Assembly (NCBI GenBank): GCA_911728435.2
Contig: OU452199.1
Coordinates: 25,244,860 to 25,308,859, forward strand
Direction: 5' to 3'
DNA from: Apoderus coryli
Taxonomy: Eukaryota; Arthropoda; Insecta; Coleoptera; Attelabidae
Length of the DNA: 64,000 nt
Numbering within the stretch: the stretch's first letter is position 1; each line of letters begins with the position of its first letter. The translations under genes were made by a program, and so were the position numbers. Shown here piece after piece: positions 20,835 through 31,181 of the stretch. The notes beneath the pieces are model-generated. The model did not search any database and had not been told where the DNA came from. It worked only from the letters and a program-made list of their open reading frames with translations.

Positions 20835-21345
20835 TTCGCTGTTAGTGGTCGTTCTTCTGAATCATGGAGTTTCAATAGTGTATCCACGTGTAACAAATCA
20901 TATATTCATTATTTCAAAAACTTGTTGAACCTAATGGAGAATCATACATTTTCGCCACACAAAATTTTAAATGTTGACGAAGCAGGAATAACCACTCTCC
21001 ATCGACTAGAAAAAGATATGGCACCTAAAAAGGCCAAGAACAGGTGGGAGTTGTCACCAGTGGTGAATGCGGCTAAAATATCACAATATGCTGCTGCACA
21101 AGGGCTAAAGGACAGTATATTCGACCAATGTTTGTTTTTTGGGAATTCGATTGGCTTCTGGGCTTGAGAAGGATGGTTCAGTGGGTTATTTGTATCGATG
21201 CTCAAAATTGTGGTGAATGGTGCAAGATTTTTTTGTGGTATGGCTCCAAAATTTTTCTGAACATGCTAGGCCATCTTTTAATGATCATATCTTGTCAATT
21301 CTAGATAATCACAGCAGTCATATGACAGAGGATATTTGAATTTGT
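20835..21345 (+). pseudogene. pogo/Tigger-like DDE transposase fragment (decayed)
   Basis: The frame at 20922-21167 contains HKILNVDEAGITTLHRLEKD. The phrase NVDE(T/A)GI...V is the conserved block around the first catalytic Asp of pogo/CENP-B-type DDE domains. About 150 codons on, in another frame near 21290-21330, ILSILDNHSSHMTEDI supplies the second catalytic Asp (LDNHSSH). Frameshifts and a stop at 21165 make it inactive. The second half of the domain and the terminal inverted repeats were not found. It may pair with the helix-turn-helix fragment at 18.7 kb. Confidence 0.65.
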
Positions 21346-21590
21346 ATTCATTCATAAAATTATCAACGTAAAGTGTGGTCGCCAAACACATTCTTTTACA
21401 TTTCTGTACCGAGTGGGGTATTTGCCAAAGGAAGTGAAGAGTTAGGCTGTCAACTACTGACTGTTCAACACTGATGAGTCGTAGATCGACAAAACGGCCG
21501 TCTGCGAAAAGTATAGTGGTTGACAGACAAACTCTCGAGATTAAGTCTTGTTTTGGTTGCCAAACACATTATTTTACGTATAATAATTAA
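21340..21590 (+). mobile_element. Hammerhead-bearing short element (degenerate copy)
   Basis: Shares GCCAAACACATTCTTTTAC, the hammerhead and the following GACAGACAAACT...GATTAAG block with the copy at 23.2-23.4 kb. It is a partial unit with no coding capacity. Confidence 0.6.
21441..21532 (+). ncRNA. Hammerhead ribozyme, type I, degenerate
   Basis: Core CTGATGA at 21471-21477, stem II GTCG / CGAC, then AAAA where GAAA is expected, followed by ACGGCCGTC, in which AC/GT closes stem III around GGCC and GTC is the canonical cleavage triplet. A long outer stem I pairs GTTAGGCTGTCAAC (21441) with GTTGACAGACAAAC (21519). The G-to-A change at the invariant GAAA box and the mutated inner stem I predict loss of activity. 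Confidence 0.65.
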
Positions 21591-22960
21591 TTCTTAACCT
21601 TACTAGATATTTGATATACCCAATTGCAACTTAAGTTGTCACACGAATTCGATCCGCACATGCTGTTTTAACATACTAAAATATATGTTTTTAAATGCAT
21701 TAATTATTTATTCTAAAAATACATACCAGTCGAACATCCTCCTTCTTTTGAAGGCGCTGAAAAATACGATAGTTCCAATCACAAACCACTGTGCAAGTGC
21801 TTACAATCATAACTTTGAGAATTAACCTCTAAACCAATTATTCAACTATTGAGTGTATATTACTAAGACATGGGTCTCACATTCAAACAAAAGTATTATG
21901 TTTTCAGAATAATGGCCATAATGGGCACTACATATTTTTAGGACAAGTTGTCGTGCGGTTTCAAATAAGTTTTTTTTTTGGAAAGGGCCCATTCGACATA
22001 AGTCCCCGGTTTAGCCACATGGGCTTATTGTGTAATCAAATAAGTTTAAAATTATATTTAAATTTTATTTGTTCATTTATTATTTAAAAATTAATACTAA
22101 ACAATATTTTAATACTGCGATTGTGCATCTTGTCGGGCAAATAAACTAACATAAGAAGTCAGGAAATATTACCTTCAAGAACTAATAACTAATAAAATAA
22201 GTTTATTGGAAAGATAATAATATTGGAGTGATTTTTCCCAACTAATTTAAGATTGTACACAGATATCACTGCTTTATCAAAATATTTTGTCTTATTTTCC
22301 AAGTAACCTTGATTCGTACCAAGAAGCTAGAACATATATGCTAGTGTTGAAACGAAAGTCTACTACTACAGTAAGTTAATTTCTTACTAATATAACATTG
22401 TATAAAGTTTAACAATTGAGTAGTGAACATGAATATTAAATAAAATTGTAATATGCATCAATAGTTTTGAACAAATTAATGATAGTTTACATTTAATATA
22501 GGTAACTTTAAATTCAAATGCCTAACATTATGAAACAATATTGTTCAAGCTCATCATATTTATTATCAATCAAGCCTCCAGTGTGGTAATTCCATCGAAA
22601 TTTAATTAACATTGTAATTAATTTTGATTATATAATGTGGAGTCATCACCATGCAGGTACGAATCTATACCAGTAACTTATATAGCTTAAGTTTCATTTG
22701 CTTATTAATTATTATTAATGCAATGTAGTAAAACTGACTACAATTATTGGTTCCCAATTTGATTATCCCGTAAAAGAACGATGTTGCATTTCTTCGAACT
22801 GTAGTACGTATACAAGGTGGTCACGATGGACACCACGGAGTTTTATGAGAAAATTAGATTTTTTTTATTGCAGGGACATTATGTAGGTCTATTACGGTTA
22901 CATTTTTAAAATCATTTAAAATATACACGGCGCTTCAAAATAAACCGCCATATACCAAAG
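21591..22960. other. Non-coding stretch with a LINE 3' fragment
   Basis: Mostly AT-rich with no gene seen. At 21960-22035 it holds a partial copy of the LINE 3' end also present at 14700-14780. Confidence 0.45.
21960..22035 (-). repeat. LINE 3'-end fragment
   Basis: Shares CATTCGACATAAGTCCCCGG then CACATGGGCTTATTGTG with the sequence just downstream of the LINE tail at about 14700-14780 (in LINE orientation). It is a truncated insertion of the same LINE family. Confidence 0.5.
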
Positions 22961-22969
22961 TTATATAGA

Positions 22970-23420
22970 TGTAAAAGAATACGTTTGGCGACATCTACTT
23001 TCTGTTGGTAACATGCCGAGTGAACAACAATTCACTATATCGACTGCAAAATTACCTACAAATAGATGTGCTGATACGCCCTTTATCTCCCGCTAAAGGG
23101 AGTATCTCGGGATTAAGGCTTGTTTTGTTAAGCAAGCCCATTTCTAAGGGAGTATCGGCGCATCTATTTGTAGGTAATTTTGCATTATGGGGTCAGTGAC
23201 CTCCCACGCAGTCGATGTAGTGAATTGTTGTTCTTTCGCCATATTTTCAACAGAAACTAGATGTCGGCAAACACACTCTTTTACATCTCCATACCGTGTG
23301 GGTTATATATCACAGTATTTAGAGGGTTTGGCTGTCAACAACTGACCTATCACCACTGATGAGTCGTGGATCGACGAAACGGCCATCTGGTGAAAGTATA
23401 GTGGTTGACAGACAAACTAT
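22970..23420. mobile_element. Two hammerhead-element units in inverted orientation
   Basis: 22972-23104 and about 23150-23300 are reverse complements: both carry GATGTAAAAGA...GACATCTA...TTTCTGTTG, CAACAATTCACTA and AAAATTACCTACAAATAGATG. The right arm has about 30 extra bases. The hammerhead at 23326-23417 lies just outside the right arm, the same relation seen in the 54.5 kb tandem copy. No protein is encoded. Confidence 0.65.
23326..23417 (+). ncRNA. Hammerhead ribozyme, type I
   Basis: Minimal fold at 23351-23392: CACCA, core CTGATGA, stem II GTCG / CGAC, core GAAA, CGGCCATC, then TGGTG. CACCA/TGGTG forms the inner stem I. An outer stem pairs GTTTGGCTGTCAAC (23326) with GTTGACAGACAAAC (23404), 13 of 14 positions. 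One change from the ideal is A for G in the stem III closing pair (ATC instead of GTC), which should weaken cleavage. Confidence 0.75.
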
Positions 23421-24285
23421 CTCAATTAAGTTATATTTTTCACTGGAATGATCTATAATTTATTGTTGAATTAATTATGAAAAATAAGGTATACTTTTGG
23501 AAGTGTGTCCTCTACGTAAATTTGATTTTTCTTCGTTTCGAACAAAAAAAAATTAATTGTTAACTTATTTTGTCAAAACTACTTCGACATCGCAAAAACG
23601 AACTGTTCATTGATTTGTTATCCAATTTAATACATATGTGGCCAATTCAATGGTCTTTCAAAAAGTACTACGGTATCCTATACATAAACCTTCAAATTTC
23701 ATTTAACAAATTAAGAACTTAGTAACAATTTAAGTTTGTAAAACTAACAATTTTATTTAACAAATGTATTAAATCCGGTGGTGCGGGCAAGCTAAGTGTA
23801 GGTACGGAGTAAATCGATATTCCTAATTATTGATAATTTCTGGAAGATTCAGGACCAAAAAATTAATGCAAATTGCGTGGGCATATAAAATGAAGATTTG
23901 GGTGAGAAAATAGAGCTCATAGGTACAAAATTAATACATTAAATGTTATAATTATTATCTATTGTAAATAAATTCATAGTTTTTTTCACATTTTAAAGTA
24001 GAAGCATACTACCAGTAGTAGATTGAGTAAACTGAGTTGTATTTTAGCAGATTCTTATGGAGTCCTTCATAATTTCATGACCCCTGAACCCTAAAAATGA
24101 TTACAGGTCAAAAGTTAATATATCAGGTGTCCTAACGGGAAGGGTTTTAATCGATTATGGAGAAACTGCAATTTTATGTCAAAAATGATGTTTGCAGATT
24201 AAAGAATAATTACAATTTTTTATTATAATAATAATTTAATTTGTTGGGATATCCTACTAGTTGTGGACCTCCTTCAGGTGACTAT
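23421..24285. other. Non-coding stretch
   Basis: AT-rich; no gene, RNA or repeat structure recognised. Confidence 0.4.
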
Positions 24286-25175
24286 GTATATTTTTCAATA
24301 AGTATAAAATCAAATTGAAAAAAGTGTTAAAATTCCAAATTTTATATTTTTTTTCCATCAAAAATAAGGGCAAGTTTACGAAAAGATGTCTATCCCAAAA
24401 ATTTATAGTTGTCAGAATATTGACAATTTTACATTTTTCTATTACAATAGTGAAGGAAATTTAATTGATTTTAGTTGGCCATGCTGGCTTTAGCAAGCAA
24501 ATAAATATGACACTTGGTCAAAAATACTCTACAATTTGAGCCAACAATCTATTCGGCGAGCAACACAGGAACAATTCACAGGGAAAGTGTTTAGAAATGC
24601 AAGGTCAAAATTTTGAACATTTTTGTTAAACTAGTTATTTTATGAGTTAACCTTAGATAAGTCTCTTTCATACGTCTCAATATTTTAAAAAAGAATAAAA
24701 AAAGTAATTAAAAGTTCTCAATAATAGTTAATCAAATTCGTCGCAGACATTCGAAATAATGTACTATTAGTTTAACAACATTAGGTCGGCTAGGTGTTTC
24801 GTTTGTATTTTTTTGGGTATCTGGCAGCAAATGTAGCACAGTTCTTGTTATCATTCTGTCAAATTCTTCATAAATAATAAAAAAATTTAAATAGTCTTCT
24901 TTAGGATAATTTATATTTATGATTATGACTACTAATTAGTATCCACAACTGTCATAATTGTTGAGAATTTTTGAAGTGTCATATTTATTTGCCTTCACTC
25001 TCACTATTGTAATAGAAAAATGTAAAATTGACAATATTTTTAAAACTATAAATTTGCCGTTATTTTAAATGCAAAAAAATAAAAATATATAAAATTTGGG
25101 GGGTTGTCATTTAAAAATTTTGAATTTTGACACTTTTTCCAATTTGATTTTATAGGTACTCTTTTTTATAGGATG
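24286..25175. repeat. Palindromic MITE of about 0.9 kb
   Basis: Arms of about 250 bp (24290-24560 and 24950-25170) are imperfect reverse complements. Shared blocks include ATAAAATCAAATTG, TTTTACATTTTTCTATTACA, ACAATAGTGA and AAATAAATATGACACTT. The unpaired middle of about 400 bp is non-coding. It resembles a foldback-type DNA transposon. Exact ends were not resolved. Confidence 0.65.
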
Positions 25176-25573
25176 AGTGTGGCATTTAGGTTAATTGCAT
25201 ATTGAATTTTTAATTAAAACTCATTTATTCACTAACGAATTCTATAGTGTTACCTTGACTTGAACAACGGTAAGTGATTAGGGAGATGAGGTTCGAGAGT
25301 TTAAAAAGTAATCTATACGATGCATTGAAGGGTAATTTAATTACCAAAGAAAACACAATCGTCAACGCGGCTATATTATTTATTTATTTATATTCTTGTA
25401 TACTTTTACATTTATATCTGACATAATATACAGGGGTGAGCATTTCGAAAAAACGACAAAATTAATGAAATGCCAAATATGTCAATACTGTGTGATTTTT
25501 CAAATTATAGTAACAGTTCTTTTGGCAGGAGTACGGTATTTATGTGTATTTTTTTTGTATCCAAAAAGAATCT

Positions 25574-27443
25574 AAATAAACTGTTGCCCTCGAGGCACGA
25601 ATAGCTCTCCATATTTAAGTGTAAAAGTAATAATTTTATGACCTTTTTGTCATTTATCTAAATTTAATAAATTTCTGTTTTGTTTTAGACATCAGCTTTT
25701 TTTTTTTAAGTATCGGGTTTTGTGCGTTTTTCTTCTCTTTGGAGGCACTATTTATACGCAGATATTTTATATTTTAGATCTAGGCCAAGTTCTTGTACGC
25801 AAAATAATTGATTTTTTTTAGTTTTATTATAAAATTTATTTTGCCCCTTTTCTACTATTTACGAACGCCTATGTAAACAAAATTGTTATGTTGCATGTTG
25901 TAGGTTATCCGTTAAGTGGTTTTTGAGTAATCACGGATACAATTTTTTTCTGACCCTTTTATAGAATTTTGTCGGACGCCTATGGAACATTAATTTTTGT
26001 CGTGTATTTTAACACCAATTCAACTAGTTAAATATAAAATTTTTCACATTTTAATTTTTTTTATTTTACCCCTTTTTTTACTATTTACCAACGCCTATGT
26101 AAATAAAAATTTTATGCTGCATTTTTTAGGTTATCTTATATCAAAGCTATATATAATTAGCCAATTTTTCTGGTATATTTGGGAAACATTTTTTTTCGTT
26201 TTTGACACTTTTTTTAAGATTATTTTCGAAGGCCTGTGTGAACTAATTCTTCTATGTAACATTTTTTAAGTTATATTCTATCACAACGATAAAAAATTAT
26301 TTAATATTTCGGATAAGTTTAAAAACTATGATTTTTTAAATTTTTGAACCGTCTTTTAAACCCCTTGCCTACGCTCAATGTTAATCACCACCTATAAATA
26401 TCCTGTAGTATTTTCGTACCAAATGTGGTTAAAATCCGTTAAGTGGTTTTTGAGTTATCACGGATACGAATTTTTTCTGACCCTTTTATAGAATTTTCAC
26501 GGACGCCTATGGAACATTAATTTTTGTCGTGTATTTTTAACACCAACTCAACTAGCTAAATATAAAATTTTTTACATTTTAATTTTTTTTTATTTTACCC
26601 CTTTTTCTACTATTTACAAACGCCTCTGTGAATAAAAATTTTATGCTGCATTTTTTAGGTTATCTTATATCAAAGCTATATACAATAATTAGCCAATTTT
26701 TCTGGTATATTTGGGAAACATTTTTTTTTTCGTTTTTGACCCTTTTTTTAGACGATTTTCGAACGCCTGTGTGAAACAATTCTTTTATGTAACATTTTTT
26801 AGGTTATATTCTATCACAACTATGAAAAATTATTCCATATTTCGAATAAGTTTAGGAAATATATATTTTTTATGTTTTGACCCCTTTTCCACTATTTACG
26901 AACGCCTGTGAAAGTAAGTGATTTATGACACATTTTATAGGTTATATTCTATTAAAGCTATATATAATTAGTTAATATTTCTGCTATGTTTAAGAAGTAC
27001 GATTTTTTTAAATATTTTTTACCCCATTTTACACTATTTTCGAACCCCAATGTGATCTAATATTTTATGTTCAATATTTTAGGTTATATTCAATTAAATG
27101 CGTAAAAAATTATTCAGTATTTCGGATAAGTTTAAGAACTATGAATTTTTTAAATTTTTGAACTCTCTTTTAAACCCCTTGCCTACGCTCAATGTTTCCC
27201 AAAATCTAATCAGCTCCTTGCCATGTCCCATAATATTTTTGTACCAAATTTGGTTAAAATCTGTTAAGTGGTTTTTGTGTTATCGTGCATACAGGCAGAC
27301 AGACAGACATTTTTTTAAAACCACTTATTTATGTATAAAATGACCAAAAACAAGTAATTCCGGTGAAATTAAAAAAAAAATTTTTTTCATGAAACTAATA
27401 GTCTCCATATATACATATATTACATATATGATATGGAGAGCTA
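25574..27443 (+). mobile_element. 1.9 kb non-coding element, copy A (complete)
   Basis: Starts AATAAACTGTTGCCCTCGAG, then TAGCTCTCCATAT, and ends in ATATGGAGAGCTA, so a 13-bp inverted repeat lies at or near both ends. The interior holds several diverged tandem modules of about 170 bp (CTATTTACGAACGCCTATG...TTTTAGGTTATATTCTATC) and two ACCAAAT-TGGTTAAAATC-GTTAAG modules, the second with a CAGA repeat tail. Short frames are AT-rich noise. It is a non-autonomous element of unknown class. This is the only isolated copy of the five; copies B-E form inverted pairs. Confidence 0.7.
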
Positions 27444-27953
27444 AAAATCAATAACTTACGTACGCTACTTGAAGTGTAGGCTAAATATTGAAGGTAAACG
27501 AGAATAACTTCGAAACGATGCATTTAAACCCCATACTATATCGTTGCCTTTCCGTTTTAGGGCTCTATCTAAATAAGTGTCAATATATAGGGTGTGCTAT
27601 GTAAAAAAAGGCAATAGCATGCCGTCACAGCAAAATGAGCCACCCTGTATCTGTGAAGGTTAAATAAATAAAAATTCCAGTTAACCTAACAAAAGTTTCT
27701 ATTTAACTTTTTGTTGTACTGTTTATAGTTTTTCAGATAAGGTAGTGGTCCCTCTTAAACGGACCACCCGGTACAGACCTAAAGTATTGGAACAAACTAA
27801 CTTCATTATTGGTTATGTTATTCAAACACAGTTCGAGATAAGTAAGTGCATTGAAGTGCTAAGAAAAAATAGTAAAATTGAGAGGAAATCCAAAAATAAA
27901 TTATACATATGATGTTTTACTTGAAATCAAAAAGTGGATATCAACTTCTGTTA
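27444..27953. other. Non-coding stretch
   Basis: No gene or repeat recognised between copy A and the LINE 3' end. Confidence 0.4.
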
Positions 27954-29335
27954 TAATAATAATAATAAACGTCTTTATTAAAAATGTATAAATACATTAT
28001 ACAGCAAACCATCAGGAAGGCGAAGTTTAGCTAATAAGCTATTCTTTAACACTTAACCTTCAAGATGACTTTACAAATAAATTTCTAAATATAACAAAAC
28101 GAAAAATATTAATAATAAATTGATGCGATACACTAAGAAAAAAAAAATAAAAGAAAAAATATGTATCAGAGAATCAAATCACTCGATTTCTACATTTAAA
28201 TATCTTCCGATTGTAACATATCTTCTATTTTCTTCCTAAAACTAAAAGGTCTTAAACTGAAACAATTATAATATGAATTATACAAATTTACTATTTGATA
28301 TGTAAAACTTCTTTTAAATAATGCAAGCGAATACTGAGGCATGGTCAACAGGTTTACATTTCGTACATTTCTGTTGGGAACATTGTGTCTGCAAGTCAAT
28401 TTTTCACGCAAGTACACCGCATATCAAGACTTCAGACGCCTCTATGCGAACATAAGGTAAGGCAGCTTTACGCTATTGTGTAGTTTGAGCCACCCTAGGC
28501 CAAAGATTTTTTAAGAAATAAGATCATACTTTCGCAAATTATTCAAATTATTTATAAAGCGGCAGCAAGTGTTTTGAACTATTTGTAACCTATTCTTAGT
28601 GCGATAATGGAGGCAAGGATAGTATACTAAATGACAATAGCAAAATATCGTCATAATCAGTGATTCGCAAAGTTTTTTCTACATTTTATAATTCAGAATA
28701 TTTCTGTTGGCATAAAGCATTTTCATTCGAACATAAGATCTCTGAAGTAAGCTTTTACAGTGTTACTTAAACGTTAAATTAACATCAAAAATCAACCCCA
28801 AAAATTTAGCTTGATTTGTGAAAGTTAATCATATGTCATTTATTTTGATATCTAGGTTGGACTCAATGTGAGCTCTATGGGTTTTTGAGCAAAATACCAT
28901 GATCGTAGTTTTACCTGGATTGATTTTCAACTTATGGGCCAAAGAATATTTATAAATAACTTTGAGATCTTGATTGATTTTGGCTGAAGTTAAATGAACA
29001 TTTTTACTATCAAAGTAATGCAAAATATGAGTATCATCAGCGTAGAGTAATTGCAAATGAGAATGAGTCACCGAGGATGCAGCATTAGACGTGTAAATTA
29101 AAAGTAGCCTTGAACTGAGCCCTGGGGAACACGGGAAATAACTGGTTATTATTAAGTAATACGCATTGGGTGCGATCCGCTAAGTAATATTGAAAAAACA
29201 ACAGAGACCTATCGCTGAACCCGTAATACTTCAGCTTAGCAACAAGCAAAGCATGGCTTAGCAGATCCAATGCCTTCAAATAATCTAGCGCCACTGATAC
29301 CACTGACTATCCCCTATCCAAAGCTGCTATAAACG
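27954..29335 (-). pseudogene. LINE relic with (ATT)n tail (CR1/Jockey-like)
   Basis: Read on the minus strand: near 29300-29250 ALDYLKALDLLSHALLVAKL covers the first catalytic block (normally F-D, here LDLLSH). At 29071-28829 LLYADDTHILHYF carries the YADD box followed by HKLKINPGKTTIMVF. At 28417-28196 the C-terminal tail NLLTMPQYSLALFKRSFTYQ appears. The 3' end at 27954-27968 is a (TTA)n-type repeat, the tail usual for CR1-like elements. Stops and frameshifts separate the blocks, and the 5' half (endonuclease) is missing. Confidence 0.75.
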
Positions 29336-29707
29336 GAAGCGGTACAATAGTCAAAATACTATAGACTGTGCAATGACTCAAATTTTTAAAACAATCGTCT
29401 CGTTAGTTTCCCCATGTAATGTACCATCGACAAACAATCACTCTGTATTATCTATTTTCGGATGACTTTTATTGAATATGATATTGTCACACCCACTATA
29501 TTGTAATAAAAATATTGCATCCAGTCGAACTAAGTATTTTTCGATGCTAATTAATTTATAAAAGTTCATCATCCTAACATCGGTATTGTATCTATTAAAT
29601 AGACAAAATTAGCTGATTGACATTTTTGCACAAAAGCGGTACGACGCCAGGAATAGGCAATTTGATTGGTTCGAAAGAGTGGAAAAAAGTAAAGTTATAA
29701 ATATTGG
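29336..29707. other. Non-coding stretch
   Basis: 29330-29450 resembles, in reverse orientation, part of the 13.6-14.1 kb transposase relic (TCTCGTTAGTTTCCCCATG, TGTACCATCGACAAACAATC). Nothing else was recognised. Confidence 0.4.
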
Positions 29708-30472
29708 TGTAACAGGAAGTTACAGGAGATTTTTATTTGCACTTCTGTGTAAAAAAGTTTGAAGAGAGTGGTTGGAGACTTGGCAGCTGGGAGCATGAAG
29801 GCTCCCTCGAGTTAGAGGACGTGTATTCAAAAACTCCGCCAGGTTCTCTTACCACAAAACTGTCTTTTTTTGGGTCTTCTCTCCAACTTCGGCGAAGAAA
29901 ACTTCGGGTTCTAGAAGCGACCAAAAGGACGAATCTCCCCGTTGAGGAGTGTCTTTTAAGCTTTACGGTTTATTGAACGCGTATACAGTATTAATTTTAA
30001 TTATAAATTTTAATCTTCTGTGAAGTAAAATTACCAAAGAGATCAGCTTTGTTTTATAACATGATTTTGATGTAAATACAAATTTGTATGTATTGTATTA
30101 AATAATTGTCCTTTTCTTTTAAATTGAACTTCTGATATTTTAAATAATTAATTCAATAAATAATAGTTAGTAAAATATATTTGCCTTTCGTTTTTTATTT
30201 TAAAATAGTTTTCTAAATCTAATAAAGTAACTATTAACTGGGACACACGGTTCAAATACAGACGTCACTCGTTTACGAGGAAGAATCAATAAGATCCTCT
30301 TTATGTGAGCGTGATGTACGTGGCCGATTCTCGAGGAGCTCTACAAGCCTAGCGAGTAAATTATGAAAACCAACGAATAGAATCGATAAATTTCAAACCC
30401 CTCTGTACGAGTCTATAACTTATTTATTTTACCATTAGATTGATTATTCTCATACTTATATTATTTGTGACA
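29708..30472 (+). repeat. Candidate solo LTR, about 765 bp
   Basis: Begins TGTAAC and ends GTGACA, near-matching short inverted ends of the TG...CA type, and is followed at once by TGGTGACCGGG, which has the TGG start expected of a tRNA primer-binding site. A CG-richer block (29770-29960) and AATAAA near 30150 lie inside. No internal coding region or second LTR was found, so a truncated or solo LTR is the best reading. Confidence 0.35.
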
Positions 30473-30488
30473 TGGTGACCGGGTTAAT
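30473..30488 (+). promoter_or_regulatory. Possible primer-binding site
   Basis: TGGTGACCGGGTTAAT directly abuts the candidate LTR end CA. A tRNA with a 3' end of GGTCACCA would pair with it. Which tRNA cannot be decided here. Confidence 0.3.
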
Positions 30489-30704
30489 ATAAAATATTAA
30501 TAATATTATCTGGAAATATCGACAATGCCTCGTCCAGTATACGATACTTGTTATGTCATACCATTGAATGAATAATAGAACACCGTCAAAAAACTGTACT
30601 TTTGACTTATTTTAACTATTATTCCAAAGCGAATGTTACATATTATACAATACCTTGACAGGCCATGAAAAGTTGGCGAGCTACGCTATATATTCTATTC
30701 AGCT

Positions 30705-31000
30705 GGATAAAATAATTTATAGGATTTAGTTCGGGAAACGCAGTCACACTTGGTGTATAACGGATATGTAGTCTCTAATAATATTACCTACGATGATGAA
30801 TTAACAATCCTCAAATTGATTGCTCGGGAAATACGAATCTATAGAGATAGAGATGGATTCTAAAATTTATTGAAAATTTAGTTGATCTAGTTGATCTTGT
30901 GTGAAATTTGTTCTGTAGTTCTCATTGGATTTTAAAATTTAACAAGTAGAAAAAAGATATAGTTAAAAAACTTAACCAATTTTCCTATTTATTAAACTCC
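30705..31000 (+). repeat. Dispersed repeat, inverted relative to 55.3-55.5 kb
   Basis: Contains ACCTACGATGATGAATTAAC, ATACGAATCTATAGA and ATTTTAAAATTTAACAAGTA, which reappear as reverse complements with moderate divergence at about 55290-55515. No coding capacity is seen. Confidence 0.6.
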
Positions 31001-31181
31001 AATTTTAACATAGAAATATAATATACCGTATTTCTAGAAATTAACTACGTAGGTCATAAGGAATATACAATAAACACACCTTGTTATATTACATAATTTA
31101 TTCAGACTAACAGTAAATTGTATATAGCTTTGTGAAGAATGTTGCAAATTTATCTGATCTTGTTCTCGTTACTGCAAAATT

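Noticed and set aside
25997..26911. Phe/Tyr-rich open frames in the 1.9 kb elements as membrane proteins
   Set aside because: They arise from AT-rich tandem modules, are not conserved in length between copies and shift frame freely.
29030..29050. TCATCAG as a minus-strand hammerhead core
   Set aside because: It is the reverse complement of the LINE YADD coding region and lacks the second core box.
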